From NCBI GenBank assembly GCA_902461475.1, contig CABPXX010000010.1, positions 1-12,528 of the forward strand: a stretch of DNA of 12,528 nucleotides, written 5' to 3'. This document shows, piece after piece, positions 1-6,232 of the stretch. A program made the translations under genes and the position numbers. Under the pieces are notes generated by a model. It was not told where the DNA came from and did no database searches. It saw nothing but the letters and a program-made list of their open reading frames with translations. This DNA comes from an uncultured Eubacteriales bacterium (lineage in GTDB: Bacteria; Bacillota; Clostridia; Oscillospirales; Oscillospiraceae). The stretch's first letter is position 1; the number at the start of each line of letters is the position of its first letter.

Positions 1-795
1 CTGGTCCAGATGCTCGCTTTAGTGCAGAAGACCGCCGGCGAGCTGGTCCACTCCGCAAACCGACGCACAGACATGGAGCTGTGCCTGGTGATGCTGTGCG
101 ACCCCTCTCTGGACGGAAGTGTGAATGCACTGACCGCTAGAGTAGCAAAGTTGGAGCAACAATTGGCTTCCGGCGTTGTGGCTCAACGAACGACAAGTGA
201 AAAACCTTTACAGAGAAGATCGACGCCGACTCCGGTTCAAAAGAGCACACAGCCTGAGCCGGGGCGATCCGCTCCGGTGGCGTCTGACCCTCCACCCTGG
301 GAGGTGGCAGAGAAACCGGTGCCCCAACAACCTGCAAGTAAAAAGCCTTTACAGGAAAAGCCGGCGGAAGAGACTCCGGCACCCCCTGTGGTTGAGCCTC
401 AGCCAGCCCCGCCCGAGTCTGTGACACACGTGGGAGGACAGACGGGATGGCCCGGCTGGAATGTAGTGTGCGGCCAGCTCAAAGGTGTGCTGTCTACCGG
501 AGACTATACCTTCTTCTCCATGCCCGCCATGCTCACCGGACGGTGGGACGGGGATGTGGTGACGATCTGGGCCGCCAACCAGTTTGTGGCGGACCTGGTG
601 GAGAAGCCGGATATCTCTGGAGCGGTCTCCCAGGTGGTTGGGCGATATATGGGACAGCGGGTTCCGGTGAAAGTTCAGGTGGGAGCGCCTCCGGCAGAGA
701 CGGTGCAGACGCCGCCTACTTCACAGCCCCCAGAAGAAGGGGATGCTCTGGACGCCTTTCTGGCAGCGGGGCACAGCAATGTAACCGTAGAATAA
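1..795 (+). CDS. dnaX: DNA polymerase III subunit gamma/tau, C-terminal part (5' truncated by window)
   Basis: This is the 3' end of the clamp-loader subunit gene; the reading frame is open from base 1, so the ATPase domains lie upstream of the window. The first ~55 residues are helical and resemble the collar/domain III end of gamma/tau (for example ELVHSANRRTDMELCLVMLC, then an LTARVAKLEQQL helix). A linker of roughly 80 residues rich in Pro, Gln, Glu and Lys follows, and then a compact C-terminal domain starting near WPGWNVV and ending near VPVKVQVG. That order (domain III, flexible linker, tau-like C-terminal domain) is usual for Firmicutes DnaX, and ebfC directly downstream supports the call. 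The linker is more A-rich than the flanking codons and holds a short in-frame repeat (KPLQ twice). The product loads the sliding clamp and tethers polymerase at the replication fork. Confidence 0.85.
   Translation: MVQMLALVQKTAGELVHSANRRTDMELCLVMLCDPSLDGSVNALTARVAKLEQQLASGVVAQRTTSEKPLQRRSTPTPVQKSTQPEPGRSAPVASDPPPWEVAEKPVPQQPASKKPLQEKPAEETPAPPVVEPQPAPPESVTHVGGQTGWPGWNVVCGQLKGVLSTGDYTFFSMPAMLTGRWDGDVVTIWAANQFVADLVEKPDISGAVSQVVGRYMGQRVPVKVQVGAPPAETVQTPPTSQPPEEGDALDAFLAAGHSNVTVE
194..360 (+). repeat. Imperfect direct repeat in the dnaX linker
   Basis: About 20 nt near 194-213 recur near 335-354, with two mismatches as I align them by eye (both contain CAAGT, a run of A, then CCTTTACAG). In frame they encode SEKPLQ and SKKPLQ in the low-complexity Pro/Lys linker of DnaX. 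This is probably slippage or local duplication in a region with little sequence constraint. Confidence 0.5.
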
Positions 796-827
796 TTTGT
801 TAGGATATGACATAGGAGGTAATTCGG

Positions 828-1178
828 ATGGCAAAAGGATTTAATACCCGCGGTATGGGCGGTATGGGCGGCATGGGTGGAAACATGAACAACATGATTC
901 GCCAGGCCCAGAAGATGCAGCAGGACATGATGAAGGCTCAGGAGGAGCTGGAGAGCAAGTCCTACGAGGCCAGCGCTGGCGGCGTGGTGACCGCTGTGGT
1001 GTCCGGTAAGAAGGAGATCACCTCTGTGACCATCGACCCCGAGGCCGTGGACCCCGATGATGTGGAGATGCTCCAGGACCTCATTGTGGCGGCGGTGAAC
1101 GAGGCCCTGCGCAAGGCTGCCGACGATGCCGCCAGCCAGATGTCCCGCCTCACCGGAGGCCTGGGACTGCCGTTTTAA
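828..1178 (+). CDS. ebfC: YbaB/EbfC family nucleoid-associated protein
   Basis: A 116-residue protein of the YbaB/EbfC family, small dimeric DNA-binding proteins that coat the nucleoid. Family hallmarks visible here are the N-terminal amphipathic helix with [20 protein letters not shown] (about residues 23-42), the [20 protein letters not shown] strand segment (about 46-65), the [20 protein letters not shown] block, and a helical tail ending [12 protein letters not shown]. Length is close to the usual 100-115 residues. The start is set by TAGGAGGT at 813-820, 7 nt before ATG. It lies 32 nt after dnaX, the standard neighbour. Residues 9-17 are a Gly-Met-Gly run coded by three 9-bp tandem units; such Met/Gly-rich N termini occur in clostridial members. 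The gene normally following, recR, is not present. Confidence 0.93.
   Translation: MAKGFNTRGMGGMGGMGGNMNNMIRQAQKMQQDMMKAQEELESKSYEASAGGVVTAVVSGKKEITSVTIDPEAVDPDDVEMLQDLIVAAVNEALRKAADDAASQMSRLTGGLGLPF
852..878 (+). repeat. Three tandem 9-bp units encoding Gly-Met-Gly
   Basis: GGTATGGGC, GGTATGGGC and GGCATGGGT follow one another in frame near the start of ebfC. Copy number could vary by slippage without breaking the frame, changing only the flexible N-terminal tail. Confidence 0.75.
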
Positions 1179-1193
1179 TACACACGACCCTCA

Positions 1194-1223
1194 AGGGCTG
1201 CTTTCTCACAAGAGAGCAGCCCT
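1194..1223 (+). other. Hairpin between ebfC and the oligoendopeptidase gene, no U-tract
   Basis: AGGGCTGCT at 1194-1202 is perfectly complementary to AGCAGCCCT at 1215-1223. A 2-nt bulge and three further pairs (CTC with GAG) close a 4-nt loop. It is not followed by a run of T, so it is not a classical intrinsic terminator; it may be a weak terminator, a processing site or a 3'-end stabiliser for the dnaX-ebfC transcript. No clear promoter is visible between it and the next gene, so read-through is likely. Confidence 0.6.
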
Positions 1224-1250
1224 GAACCCATTGATAAGGAGGAACCAAAT

Positions 1251-2957
1251 ATGGTGAAGTTTTCTGAGATGAAATACCAGCGCCCTGACCTGGATGCGCT
1301 GAAACAGGAGATGGGCCAGCTGGTGGAGCAGCTCAAGGCCGCTGACAGCTACCAGGCTGCCCGGGAGGTGTTTTTGCGCAAAGAGGAGCTGGGGCGTCAT
1401 ATCCAGACCATGAGCACCCTGGCCAACATTCGCCACTCCATTGACACTCGAGACGAGTTCTACGACGGGGAAGTGAAGTTCTGGAACGCGGCGGGACCTG
1501 AGCTGGAGGAGTACAGCCAGGCCTGGAACCTGGCCATGCTCAACTCTCCCTTCCGTGGTGACTTCTCTCAGGAGTACGGCGACCTGATGTTTATCAATGC
1601 CGAGATCGCCCTGAAGACCTTCTCTCCTGAGATCATTGACCTGATGCAGAAGGAGAATGACCTCACCCAGGAGTATGAGAAGCTGCTGGCCTCCGCCCAG
1701 ATTCCCTTTGAGGGCGGCGTGTACACCCTGTCCCAGATGACCCCCTTTAAGAGCGATGCCGACGACCAGCGCCGCCTCAACGCCTGGAAGGCGGAAGGGC
1801 AGTGGTACAAGGACAACCAGGAGGCCTTGGACAGCCTGTACGACCAACTGGTGCACCTGAGAGATGAGATGGGCAAGAAGCTGGGCTATGAGGGCTACAC
1901 CACGCTGGGCTACTACCGCATGGGCCGCAATTGCTACACCAAGGAGGACGTGGAGAAGTTCCGTCAGGCTGTGGTGAAGTATCTGGTGCCGGTGGCGGAC
2001 AGCATCTACCGCCAGCAGGCCAAGCGACTGGGCAAGGAGTACCCCATGAGCTTTGCAGACAATGCTCTGGAGTTCCGTTCCGGTAATCCCCGCCCCTGCG
2101 GCACCGCCCAGGACATTTTGGACCACGGTCGTAAGTTCTATGACGCGCTGTCTCCCGAGACCAGCGAATTTTTCCGCACCATGCTGGATGGGGAGCTCAT
2201 GGACGTGCTCTCCACCGAGGGCAAGGCCGGCGGCGGCTACTGCACCGACATTCTGGACTACAAGGTGCCCTTCATCTTTGCAAACTTCAACGGCACCCAG
2301 GGCGACGTGGAGGTGGTGACCCACGAGGCCGGCCACGCCTTTGACGCCTGGCTCAACCGGGACCGCATTCCTTCCGAGTATATCTGGCCCAGCATGGAGG
2401 CCTGTGAGGTGCACTCCATGTCCATGGAGTTCTTTGCCTGGCCCTGGGCTCAGGGCTTCTTCGGAGAGGATACCCGGAAGTTCCATTACAGCCACCTGTC
2501 AAGTGCTCTCACTTTCATCCCCTACGGCACCATGGTGGATCACTTCCAGCATGAGGTGTACGCCCACCCGGAGATGACCCCTGCCCAGCGCCACCAGGTG
2601 TGGAAAGAGCTGCTGAGGACCTATATGCCCTGGATGAAGCTGGACGGGGAAATTCCCTTCTACAGCGAGGGCGAGGGTTGGCAGCGTCAGCACCACATCT
2701 ATTCCAGCCCCTTCTATTATATTGATTACTGCCTGGCTCAGACGGTGGCCCTCCAGTTCTGGGATAAGATTCAGGAGGACCTGGGGGAGGCTTGGGAGCA
2801 CTACATGGCCTACACCCGCCAGGGCGGCAGCCAGGTGTTCACCACTCTGCTGGAGCGAGCTGGCCTGGACAGCCCCTTTGAGGAGAGTTGCCTGCAGCGG
2901 GTGTGCGCCTCCGCCAAGAACTGGCTGGAGCACTTCGATATGAGCGGAATCGAATAA
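1251..2957 (+). CDS. M3 family oligoendopeptidase (zinc metallopeptidase, PepF/thimet type)
   Basis: A 568-residue cytosolic zinc peptidase that cuts short peptides internally. The zinc site is visible as HEAGH at residues 358-362 with the probable third ligand E386 in the downstream EVHSMSMEFF segment, the usual spacing for family M3. Near the C terminus HHIYSSPFYYIDY (481-493) matches the conserved substrate-binding His/Tyr block of M3 enzymes. There is no signal peptide and the N-terminal ~250 residues are helical, as expected for the lid half. Length (about 560-600) fits the PepF-like M3 oligoendopeptidase group. AAGGAGG at 1236-1242 fixes the start. The following membrane-protein gene begins 3 nt after the stop. 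With a peptide ABC importer downstream, a role in degrading imported peptides is plausible, though the two are under separate promoters. Confidence 0.93.
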   Translation: MVKFSEMKYQRPDLDALKQEMGQLVEQLKAADSYQAAREVFLRKEELGRHIQTMSTLANIRHSIDTRDEFYDGEVKFWNAAGPELEEYSQAWNLAMLNSPFRGDFSQEYGDLMFINAEIALKTFSPEIIDLMQKENDLTQEYEKLLASAQIPFEGGVYTLSQMTPFKSDADDQRRLNAWKAEGQWYKDNQEALDSLYDQLVHLRDEMGKKLGYEGYTTLGYYRMGRNCYTKEDVEKFRQAVVKYLVPVADSIYRQQAKRLGKEYPMSFADNALEFRSGNPRPCGTAQDILDHGRKFYDALSPETSEFFRTMLDGELMDVLSTEGKAGGGYCTDILDYKVPFIFANFNGTQGDVEVVTHEAGHAFDAWLNRDRIPSEYIWPSMEACEVHSMSMEFFAWPWAQGFFGEDTRKFHYSHLSSALTFIPYGTMVDHFQHEVYAHPEMTPAQRHQVWKELLRTYMPWMKLDGEIPFYSEGEGWQRQHHIYSSPFYYIDYCLAQTVALQFWDKIQEDLGEAWEHYMAYTRQGGSQVFTTLLERAGLDSPFEESCLQRVCASAKNWLEHFDMSGIE

Positions 2958-2960
2958 GCC

Positions 2961-3515
2961 ATGTCAGACAAGAAGAACAAGCATAAGCATAAACGGTGGA
3001 ACCGGGCGGCCAAGGCGTCTCAATTCACCAGGGGAGCAGGAGGGGAGATGATCTATGTCGGTCGTCACTACTCCTTCCAGGGGGATGAGAGAAGCTATCG
3101 ACAGGGTATGCGCCAGCGTATGGCGTTGGCGGCCGTTATGGCAGTCGCTCATTTGGCAGGCGGTATGATGCCCGTTCCTGCGCTGTACAACACCTGGTAC
3201 GTGATTGCTCCCTATATGCTTACGTTTTTTGCGGTGGTTTCCCTGGTGTGGGCGGTGTGCCGCATGGTGTACTGGGGAAATCCCCTGCGGGAATACGTCT
3301 ACGATGCCACCGTCAAGCAGATCCCCATCCGTGCAACCCTGGCTATGATTTTGTCAATGTGCACACTCTGTGGACAGATTGCATATGTGGTGACACATTC
3401 CCTGCAAGGGGTTGAGTATCTGTACACTTTGGCATTTTCGGGCCTGGAAATTGTGGTTTTTGTCTGTGCTTTCCTGTGGAAGGGCAGAGAAAATCAGGCA
3501 TTGTGGTCTGTTTAA
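2961..3515 (+). CDS. Unrecognised four-helix membrane protein
   Basis: I do not recognise this 184-residue protein. It opens with a Lys/His/Arg-rich cytoplasmic tail (KKNKHKHKRWNR, residues 4-14) and has four likely membrane helices at about 52-71, 80-103, 123-145 and 152-173, with no catalytic or ligand motif I can name. It starts 3 nt after the oligoendopeptidase stop and has no convincing Shine-Dalgarno of its own, suggesting translational coupling to the peptidase. The positive-inside rule puts both ends in the cytoplasm. No intrinsic terminator with a U-tract follows; only a hairpin at 3517-3548. Possible roles such as a small permease accessory or sensor are guesswork. Confidence 0.75.
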   Translation: MSDKKNKHKHKRWNRAAKASQFTRGAGGEMIYVGRHYSFQGDERSYRQGMRQRMALAAVMAVAHLAGGMMPVPALYNTWYVIAPYMLTFFAVVSLVWAVCRMVYWGNPLREYVYDATVKQIPIRATLAMILSMCTLCGQIAYVVTHSLQGVEYLYTLAFSGLEIVVFVCAFLWKGRENQALWSV

Positions 3516-3516
3516 C

Positions 3517-3549
3517 GTGATAAAGCACAAAAATTTGTGAGATATCACA
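3517..3549 (+). promoter_or_regulatory. Palindrome / hairpin upstream of the ABC operon promoter, possible operator
   Basis: Two nested inverted repeats lie just after the membrane-protein gene: GTGATA (3517-3522) with TATCAC (3543-3548), and CACAA (3526-3530) with TTGTG (3535-3539). The right part also reads TGTGA-GATA-TCACA (3536-3549), half-sites like those of CRP/FNR-family and Rex regulators but with a 4-bp rather than 6-bp spacer. Its centre is about 54 bp upstream of the predicted transcription start at about 3596, a position typical of an activator site. It could instead be a transcript-end hairpin. The regulator is unknown. Confidence 0.4.
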
Positions 3550-3560
3550 GGATGTTCTCG

Positions 3561-3589
3561 TTGACAATTGGAGCAAAACATAATAGAAT
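3561..3589 (+). promoter_or_regulatory. Sigma-A type promoter of the peptide ABC operon
   Basis: A perfect -35 TTGACA (3561-3566), a 17-bp spacer and a -10 TAGAAT (3584-3589, one mismatch to TATAAT). This is the best promoter in the window for the operon and sits in the only long gap before it. Transcription would start near 3596, leaving a leader of roughly 187 nt before the binding-protein ATG at 3785. Confidence 0.8.
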
Positions 3590-3596
3590 AGACTTT

Positions 3597-3784
3597 GCAA
3601 AATCTGCTGAAAAAACATTTGACCGCTCGGTGTGGACACTGAGGCGGCGAAAAATGAAAGATTGAGTAGGCGAAGTTGCAAAAACCGATTCCCTGGTAGA
3701 GAGAAGGGGAGTCGGAATCAATCCTTGTGAGCTCAGAGGATGGATGTTCTCTTTGTTCAATATAATTTAAGGAGGAATCTCTAC
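3597..3784 (+). promoter_or_regulatory. Long structured 5' leader of the ABC operon
   Basis: No gene is visible here. Three hairpins can be drawn by eye. 3623-3647 has ten pairs with one bulge, one G-U pair and a 4-nt loop. 3685-3693 pairs with 3707-3715 in nine pairs with one G-U. 3721-3725 pairs with 3737-3741 in five pairs. TCCTT at 3722-3726 could instead pair with the AAGGA of the Shine-Dalgarno (3769-3773), so the third hairpin and ribosome-site masking are mutually exclusive in principle. None is followed by a U-tract. This may be a cis-regulatory RNA or a translation-control leader. I see no match to a riboswitch class I can name. Confidence 0.45.
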
Positions 3785-6040
3785 ATGAAAAGCACGAAAC
3801 GAGTGCTTGCGTTGGGCATGGCTTCGGTCATGACGCTTGGTTTGCTCTCTGCTTGCGGCAACAAGCCTTCCAACGGCAACAACGACCAGGCCAGTACCCT
3901 GGTGGTTGGCGACGGCAACTACGACGGCAAGTTCTCTCCCTTCTTCTACACCTCTGCTTATGACGGAAACATCGTGAGCATGGTCAGCCAGGGCTTGATT
4001 AGCTCTGACCGTGAGGGCGCTATGATCCTCAACGGCATTGAGGGCGAGACCAAGGAGTACAACGGCACCGACTACACCTACACCGGTATTTCCGATGTGG
4101 TGGTCACAGAGAACGAGGACGGCACCGTGTACTATGACATCACCCTGAAGGATGGCGTCAAGTTCTCCGACGGCACCGAGATGGACATCGACGACGTGAT
4201 CTTCTCCATGTACGTCCTGTGTGACCCCACCTATGATGGTAGCGCCACTCTGTATGGTCAGCCCATCATGGGTATGAACGAGTACCGTTCCGGCATGGAT
4301 ACCAAGTTCAACCTGATCCTGGCTGCTCCTCGCGACAACACCGACTTCTCCCTGTGGACCGAGGAGGAGCAGACTGCTCTGTGGGCTGCTGTGGACAAGG
4401 CTGGCCCTGAGTACGCCAAGGACATCTGCGAGTATCTGATTGCTGGCGGCACTAACAAGCCCGAGGACAGCGTGGCTGCCTGCGCTGCCAACTGGAACTA
4501 CCCCGGCCTGGCTGAGGATGCCACTTATGAGGACTTCTATCAGGCTATGCTGGCTGCCTACAACGGCAACCCCGCTGAGATGGCCCGAAACGAGTCTCCC
4601 AGCAGCCTGTCTGATTTCACCAACCTCATTGAGGACTATGATGCCTACAACGTGGGTGTTCAGACCGGTGAGTCTGCTCCTAACATCTCCGGCATCCAGA
4701 GAACCAGTGACAACTCCGTGCGCGTGGTGACCACCGAGGTCTCCGCCACCTGCATCTATCAGCTGTCTCTGGTGGTTGCTCCTATGCACTATTATGGCAA
4801 CGAGGAGCTGTACGACTACGAGAACAACCAGTTCGGCTTCCCCAAGGGCGATCTGACCATCGTGCGTGAGAAGAACAGCAAGCCCATGGGCGCTGGTCCC
4901 TACGAGTTCGTCAGCTATGAGAACGGCACCGTGGCTCTGAAGGCCAACGAGAACTACTGGAAGGGCGAGCCCAAGATCCAGAACATCAACTTCAAGGAGA
5001 CCAACGAGGCCGATAAGGTCAACGGCGTGAAGTCCGGCACTCTGGACATCACCGATCCTTCCTTCTCCACTGACGCCATCAAGGAGATTGCTGAGGCCAA
5101 CGGCGGCAGCGAGGACTTCAACGGTTCCGTCATCACCGTCAACACCGTGGACAACCTGGGCTACGGCTATGTGGGCATCAACGCCGATAACGTGAAGGTG
5201 GGCGACGACGGTTCCTCCGATGCCTCCAAGAACCTGCGTAAGGGTCTGGCCACCGTGCTGGCCGTGTACCGCGATGTGTGCATCGACTCCTACTACGGCA
5301 AGTGGGCCAACGTCATCAACTACCCCATCTCTGACACCTCTTGGGCCGCTCCCCGTGTCACTGATGACGGCTACCAGGTGGCCTTCTCCACCGATGTCAA
5401 CGGCAACCCCATCTACACCGATGGTATGAGCGACGAGGAGAAGTACGCTGCTGCCAAGCAGGCCGCTCTGGGCTTCTTTGAGGCTGCTGGCTACACTGTT
5501 TCCGATGGCAAGATCGTTGCTGCTCCCGCAGGCGCCAAGATGGACTATGAGCTGATCATCGGCGGCAACGGTCAGGGCGACCACCCCTCCTTCATGATGT
5601 GTACTCTGGCCAAGGATGCCCTGGCTGAGATCGGCATGAACCTGATCGTCACCGATATTGCCAACGCTTCCGACCTGTTCTCTCAGATGCAGGCTGGTAC
5701 CGCTGAGCTGTTTGCCGCCGCTTGGCAGGCCACTGTGGACCCCGACATGTACCAGATCTACCACAGCCAGGGCACTTCCAACTACAACTATGACATCAAG
5801 GATGCCAAGCTGGATGAGATCATCATGAAGGCTCGTTCCACCACCGATCAGAGCATCCGTATCCCCATGTATAAGGAAGCCCTGGACATCGTCATGGACT
5901 GGGCCGTTGAGGTTCCCATCTATCAGCGTGCCAACTGCTTCATCTTCTCCACTGAGCGTATCAAGATCGACACCCTGACTCCTGATATGACCACTTACTG
6001 GAACTGGATGAACGATGTTGAGCTGCTGGAGCTGAACTAA
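3785..6040 (+). CDS. Peptide/nickel-type ABC transporter substrate-binding lipoprotein (SBP family 5)
   Basis: A 751-residue extracytoplasmic binding protein that captures the ligand for the importer encoded downstream. The start is ATG 3785, with AAGGAGG at 3769-3775; an in-frame ATG at 3740 lacks a spaced ribosome site and would spoil the signal peptide. Residues 1-23 form a lipoprotein signal ending in the lipobox LSAC, with Cys24 as lipidated anchor. Family 5 hallmarks: LKDGVKFSDG (121-130) followed by DDVIFS, GAGPYEFVSY (369-378) with ALKANENYW, and YVGIN (462-466). The usual length is 520-600; the excess is mainly an added block at about 172-298. Codon use is very biased (CTG, AAC, GAG, GGC, CGT), as in abundant proteins. 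It is the first gene of the operon. Ligand class (peptide, opine, metal chelate) cannot be read from the sequence. Confidence 0.92.
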   Translation: MKSTKRVLALGMASVMTLGLLSACGNKPSNGNNDQASTLVVGDGNYDGKFSPFFYTSAYDGNIVSMVSQGLISSDREGAMILNGIEGETKEYNGTDYTYTGISDVVVTENEDGTVYYDITLKDGVKFSDGTEMDIDDVIFSMYVLCDPTYDGSATLYGQPIMGMNEYRSGMDTKFNLILAAPRDNTDFSLWTEEEQTALWAAVDKAGPEYAKDICEYLIAGGTNKPEDSVAACAANWNYPGLAEDATYEDFYQAMLAAYNGNPAEMARNESPSSLSDFTNLIEDYDAYNVGVQTGESAPNISGIQRTSDNSVRVVTTEVSATCIYQLSLVVAPMHYYGNEELYDYENNQFGFPKGDLTIVREKNSKPMGAGPYEFVSYENGTVALKANENYWKGEPKIQNINFKETNEADKVNGVKSGTLDITDPSFSTDAIKEIAEANGGSEDFNGSVITVNTVDNLGYGYVGINADNVKVGDDGSSDASKNLRKGLATVLAVYRDVCIDSYYGKWANVINYPISDTSWAAPRVTDDGYQVAFSTDVNGNPIYTDGMSDEEKYAAAKQAALGFFEAAGYTVSDGKIVAAPAGAKMDYELIIGGNGQGDHPSFMMCTLAKDALAEIGMNLIVTDIANASDLFSQMQAGTAELFAAAWQATVDPDMYQIYHSQGTSNYNYDIKDAKLDEIIMKARSTTDQSIRIPMYKEALDIVMDWAVEVPIYQRANCFIFSTERIKIDTLTPDMTTYWNWMNDVELLELN

Positions 6041-6232
6041 TTCTGCACAGAAACAAGGGAACAAGTTCCTGAGTTTACCATCACGGCAACCCTGCGCATC
6101 CCTGCACATGAGGCGGCTGTTCCGACCAAAGTCGGTCAGAGCCGGAGGGGCTGCCTGATGTGCGGACGGGGCGAACACATCATGCGAGGCCACGAACCCC
6201 TGTGCCTCGCCAACAAATACGGAGGGGATTCT
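6041..6232 (+). promoter_or_regulatory. 192-nt hairpin-rich gap between binding protein and permease genes
   Basis: This is the only long gap inside the operon. Hairpins visible are a small one at 6057-6070, CCGAC/GTCGG at 6122-6135 with a 4-nt loop and possible extension by GGCTG (6115-6119), and GCGAGGC/GCCTCGC at 6184-6210 (seven perfect pairs plus two more after a bulge). None has a U-tract and I see no promoter. Such structures commonly protect the 3' end of binding-protein mRNA, so that more binding protein than permease is made. That role is inferred. Confidence 0.6.

Noticed and set aside
1194-1223. Intrinsic terminator after ebfC
   Set aside because: The stem is good but no U-tract follows, so it is listed only as a hairpin.
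1206-2495. A 429-codon minus-strand frame opposite the oligoendopeptidase
   Set aside because: Low-complexity Leu/Val/His composition typical of antisense frames in GC-rich coding DNA, and fully inside a recognised gene.
3664-3702. T-box stem I-like landmarks in the leader (GAGTA at about 3664, AGAGAG at about 3697)
   Set aside because: The spacing resembles a T-box stem I, but there is no TGGNACCGCG-type T-box sequence, no antiterminator/terminator pair, and too little room before the start codon. Chance or a remnant; worth only a covariance-model search.
3761-3766. Perfect TATAAT just before the binding-protein ribosome site
   Set aside because: No acceptable -35 at 16-18 bp upstream (GGATGG-like), and transcription would begin inside the Shine-Dalgarno. 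The promoter at 3561 is far better.
3740-3784. Upstream ATG 3740 as start of the binding protein
   Set aside because: No spaced ribosome site, and the extra 15 residues would bury the lipoprotein signal peptide that starts cleanly at 3785.
3767-6193. An 808-codon open frame on the minus strand opposite the binding-protein gene
   Set aside because: It is the antisense shadow of a gene with very biased codons (few stops arise on the opposite strand). The product is a Val/Gly/His/Leu-rich string with no domain, no ribosome site, and the plus-strand gene is certain.
6115-6210. Possible riboswitch or small RNA in the binding protein-permease gap
   Set aside because: Several hairpins are present but no recognisable aptamer core and no promoter; an mRNA-stabilising spacer is the simpler reading.
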